Source: Deltaproteobacteria bacterium HGW-Deltaproteobacteria-8 (lineage in GTDB: Bacteria > Desulfobacterota > Desulfovibrionia > Desulfovibrionales > Desulfovibrionaceae). Taken from it: 64,000 nucleotides of DNA. Below are positions 54,551-62,982 of this stretch, in pieces. Numbering within the stretch: the first letter of the stretch is position 1; every line of letters starts with the position of its first letter. The DNA is taken from contig PHAR01000001.1 in assembly GCA_002840405.1 (NCBI GenBank), forward strand, positions 640,320-704,319. Reading direction: 5' to 3'. The notes below the pieces were generated by a model. That model had not been told where the DNA came from, did no database searches, and was given only the letters and a program-made list of their open reading frames with translations. The translations under genes and the position numbers were made by a program.

Positions 54551-55048
54551 ATGCGCACGCTCTATCTCGTCTACCGCGTCACCCAGGAAGGCGAACGCCA
54601 TCCCGAAACCATCATGGCCATGGTCGAGGAAGACCTCCCCACCGCCGCCGAAGCCCTCGACCGCGTCATCCACGACGACAATCCCGAGGACTCCCTGCGC
54701 GAAGGCGAACGCTGGGAGTTCGTGCCCCAAGACCTCGCGCCCGTCTCCGACTGGGAGGAGATCGCAGTCTCTTGGCCTTTGCATCAATGCTCAAAAAAGA
54801 GGCCAACCGTGTCCGGATTTTCGAGGGTCTCCCCTCGAAAATCCGGACACATTGTTCGCGGCCAGCCCAACCTCCCCATCCGCCCAGACCACCCCGGCCC
54901 AGGCCAATGGGGGATCCCAAGGGGCCTCAGGCCCCTTGGCCGCCGGAGGCGACGTCTCCCGCCCCGCCCCGGCGCACGGACAGGGCGGCGTTGGCCAGCA
55001 CACCGCCGACGAGTCCCCAGAAGGCCGAGCCCACGCCCCAGAGGGTGA
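54551..55048 (+). CDS. Hypothetical protein, C-terminal half doubtful
   Basis: The first ~75 of 165 residues look like a real small domain: MRTLYLVYRV strand, a PTAAEALDRVI helix, and a WEFVP strand. The rest is Arg/Pro-rich and contains the translation of a perfect 42-base palindrome (54809-54850), then runs antisense over the end of the BenE-type gene. The natural protein probably ended near the palindrome and lost its stop, or the palindrome inserted into its end. GGAGG precedes the ATG. The family is unknown. Confidence 0.55.
   Translation: MRTLYLVYRVTQEGERHPETIMAMVEEDLPTAAEALDRVIHDDNPEDSLREGERWEFVPQDLAPVSDWEEIAVSWPLHQCSKKRPTVSGFSRVSPRKSGHIVRGQPNLPIRPDHPGPGQWGIPRGLRPLGRRRRRLPPRPGARTGRRWPAHRRRVPRRPSPRPRG
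54809..54850. repeat. Perfect 42-base palindromic element
   Basis: Two exact 19-base arms (GTGTCCGGATTTTCGAGGG and its complement) separated by TCTC. It lies inside the 3' part of the + gene at 54551 and beyond the end of the BenE-type gene on the - strand. A run of six A on the + side (54793-54799) sits ten bases off, so on the minus strand it resembles a terminator with a displaced T-tract. No transposase or second copy is visible in this window. Confidence 0.85.
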
Positions 55049-56165
55049 CGCCGGACACGGTGATGAGGAAGGTGACGAGGGCGGCCTCGCGTTTGGGCTC
55101 GTCGTGCATGGCCTGGGTCAGCCCGGCCATGAGCGCCCCGAAGAGCGCGAGGCCGGAGATGGCCGCGACCAGTGGTGCGGGCAGGGCCGCGAAGATTCCC
55201 ACCAGGGTGGCGCCGAAGAGTCCGACCACGAGGTAGGCCAGCCCGCACACGACCCCGGCCACGTAGCGCCGGTCCGGGTCGGTGTGGGCCTCTGGCCCGG
55301 TGCAGATGGCCGCGGTGATGGCGGCGAGGTTGATGCCGTGCGCGCCGAAGGGTGCAAGCAGCGTGGACAACGCGCCCGTGGCGGCGACCAGCGGCCCGCC
55401 GGGGGTCTTGTAGCCTGCGGTGCGCAGCACGCCCAGGCCGGTGGCGTTCTGACCGGTCATGGTCACCATGAACAGCGGCACGCCCAGCCCGATGAGCGCG
55501 CCCAGGCTGAAGTGCGGGGCGGTGAACTCAGGCCGGGCCAGGGTCGCGTCCAGTCCGCCCAGGTGTAGCAGGCCAAGCGCGGCCGAGGCGGCCAGCCCGG
55601 CGCAGAGGGTGGCAACGATGGCGTAGCGCGGCTTCAGGCGCTTCATGGCCAGGTAGCAGACCAGCATGGGCGCCACGAGCATGGGCGCCCCGCGCAGGGC
55701 CGTAAACACCTCCACCCCGAAACGGAACAGGATGCCGGCCAGCATGGCGGCCACCACGGCTTGCGGGATGCGCTCCATGAGTGCGGAGAAGAGCCCGGTG
55801 GCCCCGAAGATGGTGATGGCGATGCCCGCCAGCAGGAAGGCCCCGATGGCGTCGGGGTAGGGGTATGCGGCCCAGCCTGCGGCGAGCAGCGCCGCGCCAG
55901 GCGTGGACCAGGCGATGATGACCGGCACGCGGTAGCGCAGGCTCAAGGCCAGACCCGCCAGACCGGAGCCGATGGAGATGGCCCAGATCCAGCTGGTGAG
56001 CTGACCGGAGGTCAGCCCGGCCTTGGTCGCGGCCTGGAAGATGATGGCGGCAGGGCCGCCGTAGGCCACGATGACGGCGATGAGTCCGGCCACGCTGGCG
56101 GACACCGAGAAGTCGCGGCGCAGGTCGGTGAGGGAAAGGGTGGCTGCTTGGGCGATTCGGCGCAT
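54927..56165 (-). CDS. BenE-family benzoate/H+ symporter-like permease
   Basis: A 412-residue polytopic membrane protein of about twelve helices. BenE marks are the N-terminal DFSVSASVAGLIAVIVAYG, the IAWSTPGAALLA motif, the central GLGVPLFMVTMTGQNATG, and a later CTGPEAHTDP loop. BenE proteins import benzoate or similar weak acids with protons. No aromatic degradation genes are near, so the substrate in this organism is uncertain. CGGAG precedes the chosen ATG; a longer in-frame start would add a non-family N-terminus. Confidence 0.88.
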   Translation of the reverse strand: MRRIAQAATLSLTDLRRDFSVSASVAGLIAVIVAYGGPAAIIFQAATKAGLTSGQLTSWIWAISIGSGLAGLALSLRYRVPVIIAWSTPGAALLAAGWAAYPYPDAIGAFLLAGIAITIFGATGLFSALMERIPQAVVAAMLAGILFRFGVEVFTALRGAPMLVAPMLVCYLAMKRLKPRYAIVATLCAGLAASAALGLLHLGGLDATLARPEFTAPHFSLGALIGLGVPLFMVTMTGQNATGLGVLRTAGYKTPGGPLVAATGALSTLLAPFGAHGINLAAITAAICTGPEAHTDPDRRYVAGVVCGLAYLVVGLFGATLVGIFAALPAPLVAAISGLALFGALMAGLTQAMHDEPKREAALVTFLITVSGVTLWGVGSAFWGLVGGVLANAALSVRRGGAGDVASGGQGA

Positions 56166-56324
56166 GGGCGTCTCCGAGGTGGCCTCCTGGGGGGGAGGGT
56201 ATCGGTGATACATCCCGGTCAGGGGATGCAAGCCCAGGCGAGCGGCAGGGGACGACCCGCGCTTCCTCGTGGTTTGTTCCACGTTTCGCCAGTCACGCGG
56301 GGCGATTACGAAGGGGCTGAATAT

Positions 56325-56362
56325 CCCGGCACGGCCTGACCGTCAAGGGTCCCCGTGCCGGG
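56325..56362. terminator. Inverted repeat after the DUF4197 gene
   Basis: A perfect ten-base CCCGGCACGG stem with an 18-base loop, 16 bases beyond the DUF4197 stop on the minus strand. No T-tract follows, so termination is uncertain. Confidence 0.4.
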
Positions 56363-56378
56363 AACGGCAGTGGGAGCG

Positions 56379-57125
56379 CTACTTTCCGCCGAAGACCTTC
56401 TTCAGGATGTCCGTGGTGCGCGCCACAGGGTTCTCGCGGATGTTCTTCTCCTCCTGGGCGATGAGCGTGAACAGCCCGTCCTGGGCCTTGGCGTTGACGT
56501 AGCTGTTCAGGTCAAGCCCGTAGGACTGGGCAAGGCTTGCCGCCAGCGGGCTGGCTGTGAGGCGGTTGTAGGCCTTGGCCACGCCCACGCTGTCCATGGC
56601 CTTGGTAATGATGGGCTGCATCATCTCGCCGATCTTGGCCCCGCTGGACTTGCGGAAGTACTGCGTTGCGGAGTCCTCAGGCCCTGCGAGGATACCCTTG
56701 GCGTCCTGCACGGTCATGGCCTTCACGGCATCGCCCAGGATGTTCGCGGCCTGGGGCACGGCCTTTTCCGCCGCGCGGTTCATGGCCAGCACCAGGTCAT
56801 CCACAAGCTTGCCCTGCCCGGCCAGGCGCAGGGGGCTCTCCAGCTGTTGCAGGGACTGGGGCAGCAGGATCTTCACGGCCTGGTTGCCGAAATATCCGTC
56901 GCTCCGGCCCAGGGAGGTCACGGCCTTCTGCGTGCCCTTGGCCAAGGCCTCCTTGAGGCCCTGGGTGTAGTCCGCTGCAGGCAGGTTCGCGGCGATGGAG
57001 CCCGAAGATCCTGCCGATGTGGCCGGGAGCTGTGACTGCGCCTTGTCCAGCATGTCGGTCCAGCCGGCCAGGGCCGGGGTTGAAAGCACACTCAGCGCCA
57101 GGGCCAGAAAAATTGCTCGCTTCAT
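56379..57125 (-). CDS. DUF4197-family exported protein
   Basis: A 248-residue protein with a Sec signal peptide (MKRAIFLALALSVLSTPALAG, cleavage after ALA near 20). The mature part is helical and carries family marks: YTQGLKEALAKGT, YFGNQAVKILLP, and a C-terminal QEEKNIRENPVARTTDILKKVFG. DUF4197 proteins are periplasmic and of unknown function. The gene diverges from the EF-hand gene, and no ribosome-binding site beyond a weak GAGCC is seen. Confidence 0.88.
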   Translation of the reverse strand: MKRAIFLALALSVLSTPALAGWTDMLDKAQSQLPATSAGSSGSIAANLPAADYTQGLKEALAKGTQKAVTSLGRSDGYFGNQAVKILLPQSLQQLESPLRLAGQGKLVDDLVLAMNRAAEKAVPQAANILGDAVKAMTVQDAKGILAGPEDSATQYFRKSSGAKIGEMMQPIITKAMDSVGVAKAYNRLTASPLAASLAQSYGLDLNSYVNAKAQDGLFTLIAQEEKNIRENPVARTTDILKKVFGGK

Positions 57126-57220
57126 GACAGGCTCCGCAGTGGTGAAGGGTTCATGGGCTATTGTCCCTTCTAGCCCGCCACGCCGGGGGAGGCAAGGGAA
57201 CTTTCTGCCGCCCTGCTCTC

Positions 57221-57236
57221 TGGCCCGAATTCTGCA
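57221..57236 (+). promoter_or_regulatory. Candidate sigma-54 promoter of the EF-hand gene
   Basis: TGGCCCG, four bases, CTGCA matches the RpoN consensus except for two positions, and spacing is exact. It lies 35 bases before the ATG. No activator site was identified. Confidence 0.4.
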
Positions 57237-57270
57237 CGCAAGCCAGGCAGACCCACAAGGAGGGAAAATC

Positions 57271-58155
57271 ATGCGCATCAATCCCAAGCTGGCGAACCTG
57301 CAGTATATGTACGCGAACGGCGACGCCACTACGGGCCTGCCCGAAGGCACGTACTCCAATCTGGCCGCCAGCAAATACATCAAGGACAACGACAAGGACA
57401 AGGACAAGTGCCTGACCATCGACGAAGTCAGCCTGTCCCAGGAGGCCTTTGACAGGCTGGATGCGGACAAGAACGGCAAGATCGATCTTTCAGAGATGAA
57501 GACGGCCCTCAAGGGCCAGGACGAGGCCATCCAGGAATACTACAAGAAGAAGGGCAGCAGCACATCCGACATCACCTCAAGCCTGCTCGGAAACACCACG
57601 GACTCTCTTGCAGACATCTACGCCAACCTGGCCTCTGCAAAATACATCAAGGAAAACGACAAGGACAAGAGCGGCTCCCTGTCCAGCGATGAGGTGAGTC
57701 TCTCTGCGGAGGCCTTCGCCAGACTGGACACGGACAAGAACGGCAAACTCGACTCCGACGAGATACGGGCGGGCCTCGAAGGCCAGGAAAGCTCCATCGA
57801 GGCATTCTACGAGGGCAACGGGACCAGCAGCAGCGTTACCGCCACAATGTCGGGCCTGCTCGAAAAAGAGGTGGTCCAGGCCACACAGACCACAGCCAAG
57901 TACTCGACCATGGCGGCCAATACCTACATCGACGACCACGACAAGGACGGCGATGGCAGCCTCACCAGCACGGAAGCCAGCCTTTCCACCACGGCCTTCG
58001 ACAAGCTGGACACGGACAAGGACGGCAAACTTTCCGCAAGCGAACTCAAGGCGGCGCTCAAGGCCAAGGAAGACAATCTCGGAATTTATTACAAGAACGG
58101 CGTCTCCAGCAAGACCCTCGCCAGCTATACCTCGGGCCTGCTCAAGACCGTCTAG
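57271..58155 (+). CDS. Six-EF-hand calcium-binding protein
   Basis: A 294-residue protein of three tandem units of about 90 residues, each with a pair of canonical EF-hand loops. Examples are DADKNGKIDLSE, DKDKSGSLSSDE, DTDKNGKLDSDE, DKDGDGSLTSTE and DTDKDGKLSASE; the first loop of unit one (DKDKDKCLTIDE) has Lys and Cys at positions 6 and 7 and may bind weakly. Ser/Thr-rich linkers separate the units. There is no signal peptide or membrane span, so it is cytosolic or exported by another route. AAGGAGG precedes the ATG. Function unknown. Confidence 0.85.
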   Translation: MRINPKLANLQYMYANGDATTGLPEGTYSNLAASKYIKDNDKDKDKCLTIDEVSLSQEAFDRLDADKNGKIDLSEMKTALKGQDEAIQEYYKKKGSSTSDITSSLLGNTTDSLADIYANLASAKYIKENDKDKSGSLSSDEVSLSAEAFARLDTDKNGKLDSDEIRAGLEGQESSIEAFYEGNGTSSSVTATMSGLLEKEVVQATQTTAKYSTMAANTYIDDHDKDGDGSLTSTEASLSTTAFDKLDTDKDGKLSASELKAALKAKEDNLGIYYKNGVSSKTLASYTSGLLKTV

Positions 58156-58165
58156 ACCATAGGCC

Positions 58166-58393
58166 ATGGCCGGAAGCACCACCGAAAGCGGCCCAGTCCT
58201 CCGCATCTACGGCAAGGACGGCTGCCCGCACACCCGGCGCGCCCGCGACGCCTGGCCCGAGGCGGAGTTCCTCGACGTGCTGGCCAACCCGCTCCTGCTG
58301 GACGAGATGCTCCGGCTCACCAACGGGGTGCGGCGCATCCCGGTCATCGTGCGCGCAGGCGCGGTCGAGATCGGCTTCAAGCGCGGGGCCTGA
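58166..58393 (+). CDS. Glutaredoxin-like thiol protein (CPHT)
   Basis: A 75-residue thioredoxin-fold protein with CPHT active site at about 20-23, preceded by the first strand LRIYGKDG and followed by the cis-Pro strand RRIPVIVRAG. The one-Cys CxxT form and small size resemble the UXX-star/glutaredoxin-like (seleno)protein group, with Cys in the Sec position. It would reduce a disulfide or act as a thiol carrier. Begins ten bases after the EF-hand gene and may share its transcript. Confidence 0.75.
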   Translation: MAGSTTESGPVLRIYGKDGCPHTRRARDAWPEAEFLDVLANPLLLDEMLRLTNGVRRIPVIVRAGAVEIGFKRGA

Positions 58394-58445
58394 CAGGTCT
58401 GACCGCCCGGCCGTGCGCCGGGCCGAACCTGCCGCCATTTTCCCC

Positions 58446-59207
58446 CTACACGATCTCCACACCCACCGGGCAATGGTCCGAGCCCTGCACAGCGGGGTCG
58501 ATCCAGGCATGCTTCACCCTGCCCCGAAGCTCCTCGGACACGAAGAAGTAGTCGATGCGCCAGCCCACGTTCTTGGCGCGCGCATGGAAGCGGTAGCTCC
58601 ACCACGAGTAGTGGTCCGGACCGGGCTCAAAGAGCCGGAAAGTGTCCACGTAGCCGTGGGCCACGAAGGTGTCGAGCCAGGCGCGCTCGATGGGCAAAAA
58701 GCCCGAGGTCTTGGCGTTGGCCTTGGGGTTCTTCAGGTCGATCTCGGCGTGCGCGGTGTTGAAGTCCCCGCCGACCACGATGGGCTTGGTCTTGCGCAGC
58801 CCCTCGGCCTGGGCCAGAAACGCGTCGTAGAAGCCGAGCTTGTAGCCCAGGCGCTCCTCGTCCTTCTGGCCGTTGGGGAAGTAGATGTTGAACAGGTGGA
58901 AGTCCGGGTACTCCAGGTGGATGACCCGGCCCTCGCCCCGGTAGCGCGGGTCGTCGAGCCCGAAGGAGTGCGCCAGGGGCTCGGCCTTGTAGAGGGTGGC
59001 CGTGCCGGAATAGCCCTTCTTGCCCTTGGACCAGTTCCACAGGCCGTCATAGCCTGCGGGGTTGCGCTCGGCCTCGCTGATCTGCTCGGGCTCGGCCTTG
59101 GTCTCCTGGAGCATGACCACGTCCGCCCCGCAGGTTCCCAGCCAGTCCGTAAAGCCCTTCTGAAGCACGGCGCGGTAGCCGTTGACGTTCCACGAGATGA
59201 TGCGCAT
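58446..59207 (-). CDS. xth: Exodeoxyribonuclease III
   Basis: A 253-residue AP endonuclease/3' exonuclease for base-excision repair. The catalytic motifs are in order: SWNVNGYRA near 5, LQETK (metal-binding Glu) near 36, NIYFPNG, GDFNTAH near 147, and the closing SDHCPV with the general-acid pair. Length agrees with the family. GGAGG precedes the ATG. It is monocistronic and convergent with the glutaredoxin-like gene. Confidence 0.95.
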   Translation of the reverse strand: MRIISWNVNGYRAVLQKGFTDWLGTCGADVVMLQETKAEPEQISEAERNPAGYDGLWNWSKGKKGYSGTATLYKAEPLAHSFGLDDPRYRGEGRVIHLEYPDFHLFNIYFPNGQKDEERLGYKLGFYDAFLAQAEGLRKTKPIVVGGDFNTAHAEIDLKNPKANAKTSGFLPIERAWLDTFVAHGYVDTFRLFEPGPDHYSWWSYRFHARAKNVGWRIDYFFVSEELRGRVKHAWIDPAVQGSDHCPVGVEIV

Positions 59208-59406
59208 GAACCCTCCGTGGCCCAGGCCCCGCCTGCGGCCCTGGTCTTTCGTATACACAGGTCGCGCCGCCAAAGGCGCCGACTACCCCCTGTACAGGGG
59301 GGCGGGCCGGGAGCGCAAGCGCCCTGGCCGCGAAGCTGCGCGGGCGAGGCTGGACCGTTCCCGACGCGCCAGGACCACCGCCTCAAGAACTACCGGCCGC
59401 CGCAAT

Positions 59407-59431
59407 AAAAAAGGCCCGCCGAAGCGGGCCG
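59407..59431 (-). terminator. Terminator of the 29-residue membrane peptide gene
   Basis: Stem GGCCCGC/GCGGGCC with a four-base loop. On the minus strand it is followed by TTTTTTATT. It lies about 70 bases after the small gene. Confidence 0.85.
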
Positions 59432-59503
59432 AAAAAGAATGCGCCTCGCCGCCGCATGGGGCGGCAAGACAGCTTGCGCATGGAATCGAGCCAAGCCGTC
59501 AGC

Positions 59504-59593
59504 CTAGTGGTGCTCGTTCGGGCTCGTTTTCTTGATGACGAGAAGACCAGCGATGGTTCCCAACAACCCGGCGAAGAAAAAGAAGAAATCCAT
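59504..59593 (-). CDS. 29-residue single-span membrane peptide
   Basis: The peptide begins MDFFFFFAGLLGTIAGLL, one hydrophobic helix, and ends in a charged KKTSPNEHH tail. GAGGGG lies eight bases before the ATG, and a strong terminator follows. Too short for usual gene callers. A regulator or stabiliser of a membrane complex is possible, but there is no evidence for which. Confidence 0.6.
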   Translation of the reverse strand: MDFFFFFAGLLGTIAGLLVIKKTSPNEHH

Positions 59594-59723
59594 GACCCAC
59601 CCCTCTTGAAGTTTTCGGAGCCGCGCTCCAGCCATGTGCCTAGCACAGTCCGCAGCGGATGGGAAGGGGGAGCGCCCCCTGGCGCGGCTTGTGTTCCCGG
59701 CGCGCATCCCCTACAACCGCGCC

Positions 59724-60938
59724 ATGCCCAAGCCCAAAACACATACCGACTTCAGGCCCGACGTCCTCATCCTGGGCGCTGGCCCCTCCGGACTCCTCTG
59801 CGCCCTCACGGCGAGACAGAGGGGCCGCCGCGTGACCCTGGTCGACGCCTCGGAGATCACGGCCCGCAAGCTGCGCGCCTCCGGCGGCGGGCGCTCGAAC
59901 TGCACCAACCGCAACGCCTCGCCCGAGCACTACCTCTCGGCCGACCCGAAGTTCACGGCCCAGGCCTTGAAACGCTACACTCCGCAGAACTTCCTGGCGC
60001 TGCTCGACAGCCTTGGCCTCTCGGCCAGCGAGGAGGACTTCGGCCGCCTGTTCTGCGACCAGGGCGCGACCCCGCTCACCGACGCGCTGGAAGGGGCCTG
60101 CCGCACGGCAGGGTGCCGCTTCCTGCTGAACCGCCGGGTGGAGGACCTCACCCCTGCGGAGCACGGCTTCCATGTCGACACGGACAAGGGGCCGCTTGAC
60201 GCGCCGCGCGTGGTCCTCGCCCTGGGCAGCCCGGCCTGGCCCACCCTGGGCGGCACGGACGCGACAGCCCGGCTGGCCGGAGCCCTCGGCCTGGCGCACG
60301 TCCCGGCCCGGCCCGCGCTGACCCCCCTGGCCTTTACCGGGGCCATGCTCGCCCTGTGCCGCGACCTCTCCGGCCTGGGCCTCACCGCCTCCGTGTCGGC
60401 CCTGGACAAAACGTATACCGATGGCCTGCTGTTCACGCACCAGGGCCTGTCCGGCCCGGCCGCGCTGCAGATCTCGTCCCACTGGCGCAAGGGTGCGACG
60501 CTCACCATCGACCTCGCGCCCCAGGCCGACCTGCGCCAGGTCCTGCGCGAACCGGGGCGGGGAAAAACCATGGCCCGCACCGCCATCGCCAGCCTGCTGC
60601 CGCGCCGCCTGGCCGAGGCGCTGCTCGCCAAGCTGCCGCCGGAACTCGCCGCCGCAGCGGACCGCAAGTGCGCGGAGCTGTCCAAGGCGCAGATGGAGGC
60701 CCTGGCCCTGGTGGTGCACGCCTGGCAGATGACGCCCTCGGGCACCCTCGGCATGAGCCGGGCCGAGGCCGCCAGCGGCGGACTGGACACGCGGCTGTTC
60801 TCGCCCAAGACCTTCGAGTGCCGCAAACTGCCCGGGCTCTTCGCCATCGGCGAGGCGCTCGACGTGGCGGGTGAACTGGGCGGCTACAACCTGCACTGGG
60901 CCTGGGCCTCGGGCTTCTGCGCCGGGCAAGCGGTGTGA
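59724..60938 (+). CDS. YhiN/HI0933-family flavoprotein
   Basis: A 404-residue FAD-binding protein. The dinucleotide motif GAGPSGLLCA begins near residue 19, the family signature KLRASGGGRSNCTN near 50, and the C-terminal FAD loop AIGEALDVAGELGGYNLHWAWASG. This matches the YhiN/HI0933 family, annotated as aminoacetone oxidase-like or of unknown function. The GTG of the MATE gene overlaps its stop, so the two are coupled. Confidence 0.9.
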   Translation: MPKPKTHTDFRPDVLILGAGPSGLLCALTARQRGRRVTLVDASEITARKLRASGGGRSNCTNRNASPEHYLSADPKFTAQALKRYTPQNFLALLDSLGLSASEEDFGRLFCDQGATPLTDALEGACRTAGCRFLLNRRVEDLTPAEHGFHVDTDKGPLDAPRVVLALGSPAWPTLGGTDATARLAGALGLAHVPARPALTPLAFTGAMLALCRDLSGLGLTASVSALDKTYTDGLLFTHQGLSGPAALQISSHWRKGATLTIDLAPQADLRQVLREPGRGKTMARTAIASLLPRRLAEALLAKLPPELAAAADRKCAELSKAQMEALALVVHAWQMTPSGTLGMSRAEAASGGLDTRLFSPKTFECRKLPGLFAIGEALDVAGELGGYNLHWAWASGFCAGQAV

Positions 60939-62377
60939 GCGTCCTGGCCGGCACATGGGCCGACCGTTGGCATGGCCCCGGCGGCTACCGCGAGGCCCTG
61001 GTCATCGGCACGCCGCTCATGGTCAGCATGGGCAGCTACACCCTCATGCAGTTCACGGACCGCGTGTTCCTGGGCCGCCACAGCGTGGCCGAGATCGCGG
61101 CCTCCGTGCCCGCGGGCATCACCTCCTTCCTGTTCCAGGGCTTCTTCATGGGCGTGGCCAGCTGCGTCAGCGTGCTGGTGGCGCAATACGCCGGAGCCTG
61201 CCGCCCGGAGCGCGTGGGCCCGGCGCTGTGGACCGGCGTGTGGTTCAGCCTGGCCGCAAGCGCCATCCTGGCGGGCCTGGCCTTTCTGGGCGGGCCGCTG
61301 TTTACCTGGGCCGGGCACCCGGAGGCGGTGCGCGCGCTTGAGGCCGACTATTTCTTCATCCTGACCCTGGGCGGCGGGTTCATGATCCTCTCCACCGCGC
61401 TCTCGTCGTACTTCTCCGGCCTGGAGCAAACCGTGCCGGTGATGCTGGTGAACCTGACCGGGGCCGCGCTGAACATCCCGCTGGACTACGCCCTCATCTT
61501 CGGCAGATTCGGAGCGCCGGAGCTGGGCATCCGCGGCGCGGCCATGGCCACCGTGGCGGGCAGCGCCATCACCTGCCTGCTCTTCATCGCGCTCATCCTG
61601 CGCTCGCCCGAGGCCAGGGCGCGCCACAAGATCGCCAGCCTGCCCCGCCCGGACCCCGAGATGCTGCTGCGGCTTTTGCGCATCGGCCTGCCCGCTGGCG
61701 TGCAGTTCTTTCTCGACATCCTGGCCCTGACCGGGTTCTCGCTGCTGGTGGGCCGCCTGGGGCTGGTGGCGCTCTCGGCCACGAACATCGCCTTTTCCAT
61801 CAACTCCCTGACCTATTTGCCGATCATCGGCATGTCCATCGCCACCAGCATCCTGGTGGGCCGCAGCCAGGGCCAGAAGCGCCCGGACATCGCCCAGCGG
61901 GCCACAGGCAACATCCTGCGCCTGTCGCTGGGCTGGATGTGGGCCGTGGGGCTGATCTTCGTGCTGTTGCCCGGCCCGCTGCTGGATCTCTTCGAGACCA
62001 CGCCGGGCGTGGCCCCCCTGCCCGGCACCCCGGCCTTCGCCGACATCAAGGACATGGGAGTGGTGCTGCTGCGCTATGTGGCGCTCTACAGCCTCATCGA
62101 CGGGGTCTCCATCATCTACTTTGGCGCGCTGAAAGGCGCGGGCGACACGCGCTTCGTCATGCTGACCATGCTCGTGGCCAGCGTGGGCGTGCTCATCCTG
62201 CCCGTCTGGCTCCTGGTCCAGACCGGAACCGGCGGCATCCACGGCCCATGGCTCTGTCTCACGGCCTACATCGCCACCCTGGCGCTCTCCTTTGCCCTGC
62301 GCTTCCGGGGCGGAAAATGGCGACGCATCCAGGTCATTGAGGAAGCCCCGATGCCTGCGGGCGGCGCTTGTCCTTGA
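60935..62377 (+). CDS. MATE-family efflux protein
   Basis: A 480-residue exporter with twelve membrane helices in two halves. Family marks are MVSMGSYTLMQFTDRVFLG near the start, the ADYFFIL loop, NIPLDYALIFG in helix 5 and GAGDTRFVM in the second half. MATE proteins expel cationic or organic compounds using Na+ or H+. The start GTG overlaps the flavoprotein stop by four bases; a shared pathway, for example efflux of a product, is possible but not shown. Confidence 0.92.
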   Translation: MSVLAGTWADRWHGPGGYREALVIGTPLMVSMGSYTLMQFTDRVFLGRHSVAEIAASVPAGITSFLFQGFFMGVASCVSVLVAQYAGACRPERVGPALWTGVWFSLAASAILAGLAFLGGPLFTWAGHPEAVRALEADYFFILTLGGGFMILSTALSSYFSGLEQTVPVMLVNLTGAALNIPLDYALIFGRFGAPELGIRGAAMATVAGSAITCLLFIALILRSPEARARHKIASLPRPDPEMLLRLLRIGLPAGVQFFLDILALTGFSLLVGRLGLVALSATNIAFSINSLTYLPIIGMSIATSILVGRSQGQKRPDIAQRATGNILRLSLGWMWAVGLIFVLLPGPLLDLFETTPGVAPLPGTPAFADIKDMGVVLLRYVALYSLIDGVSIIYFGALKGAGDTRFVMLTMLVASVGVLILPVWLLVQTGTGGIHGPWLCLTAYIATLALSFALRFRGGKWRRIQVIEEAPMPAGGACP

Positions 62378-62459
62378 CAGCGCAAGGGGCCTTGGCGAAG
62401 GTGGCGGCCTGTGACAGACGGGGTTGCGCCAAGCCCTGACAGACCAAGGAGCCAGGCGA

Positions 62460-62888
62460 ATGAACCTTTGCACAACATATCTGGATGTAAAAATTCCTGA
62501 GATCTCCGAGAACTGGATCGGTGCGGAGTTCGCGGAAGCCCTGGCCTTGCGCGATTTCACCGATCCATTCACCGGCCTGCGGATTTACTTGAAAGCAATC
62601 CCTGAAGGGCTTTTGCCCTACCAGACGCCCAAACACCGCGACACCTCCAAAGGCTTCGCCATGCTTCAGTTGTGCGGCCTGAACGCCCTGGGGGCCTTTC
62701 TCACGCCGTTCATTGAACAGAGCGATGGGCAGGGCGGGTTTGAGCCCATCGTCCAGGAAGCCTTTTTCCTGCCCGTGTCCAACATCCTCGGCTATCAGGC
62801 CATGGATGCCGACAACATGGACGTGCTTTTCGGCCCGAAGCCGAGCAGGACGACTTCCGAGGATGAGACCCCCATTTGTTTTGATTGA
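62460..62888 (+). CDS. Hypothetical protein, 142 residues
   Basis: A soluble alpha/beta protein with no signal peptide or membrane span; three Cys, none in a known motif. Its base composition is visibly lower in GC in the first 80 bases than its neighbours, and codon choice is less biased, so it may have been acquired separately. AAGGAG lies ten bases before the ATG. It sits between the MATE gene and larE; no link to either is evident. Confidence 0.6.
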   Translation: MNLCTTYLDVKIPEISENWIGAEFAEALALRDFTDPFTGLRIYLKAIPEGLLPYQTPKHRDTSKGFAMLQLCGLNALGAFLTPFIEQSDGQGGFEPIVQEAFFLPVSNILGYQAMDADNMDVLFGPKPSRTTSEDETPICFD

Positions 62889-62982
62889 GGCCGAGGAACG
62901 GATGGATCAAATGGAGACCCCGCTGAGTCCCGTGCCTGCTCATGTGGCGTCCGGGCCTGCGGAGCATGGACAGGAAACACGC

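Noticed and set aside
60884-62572. A 562-codon frame antisense to the MATE gene
   Set aside because: Shadow composition; the sense MATE protein has all family motifs.
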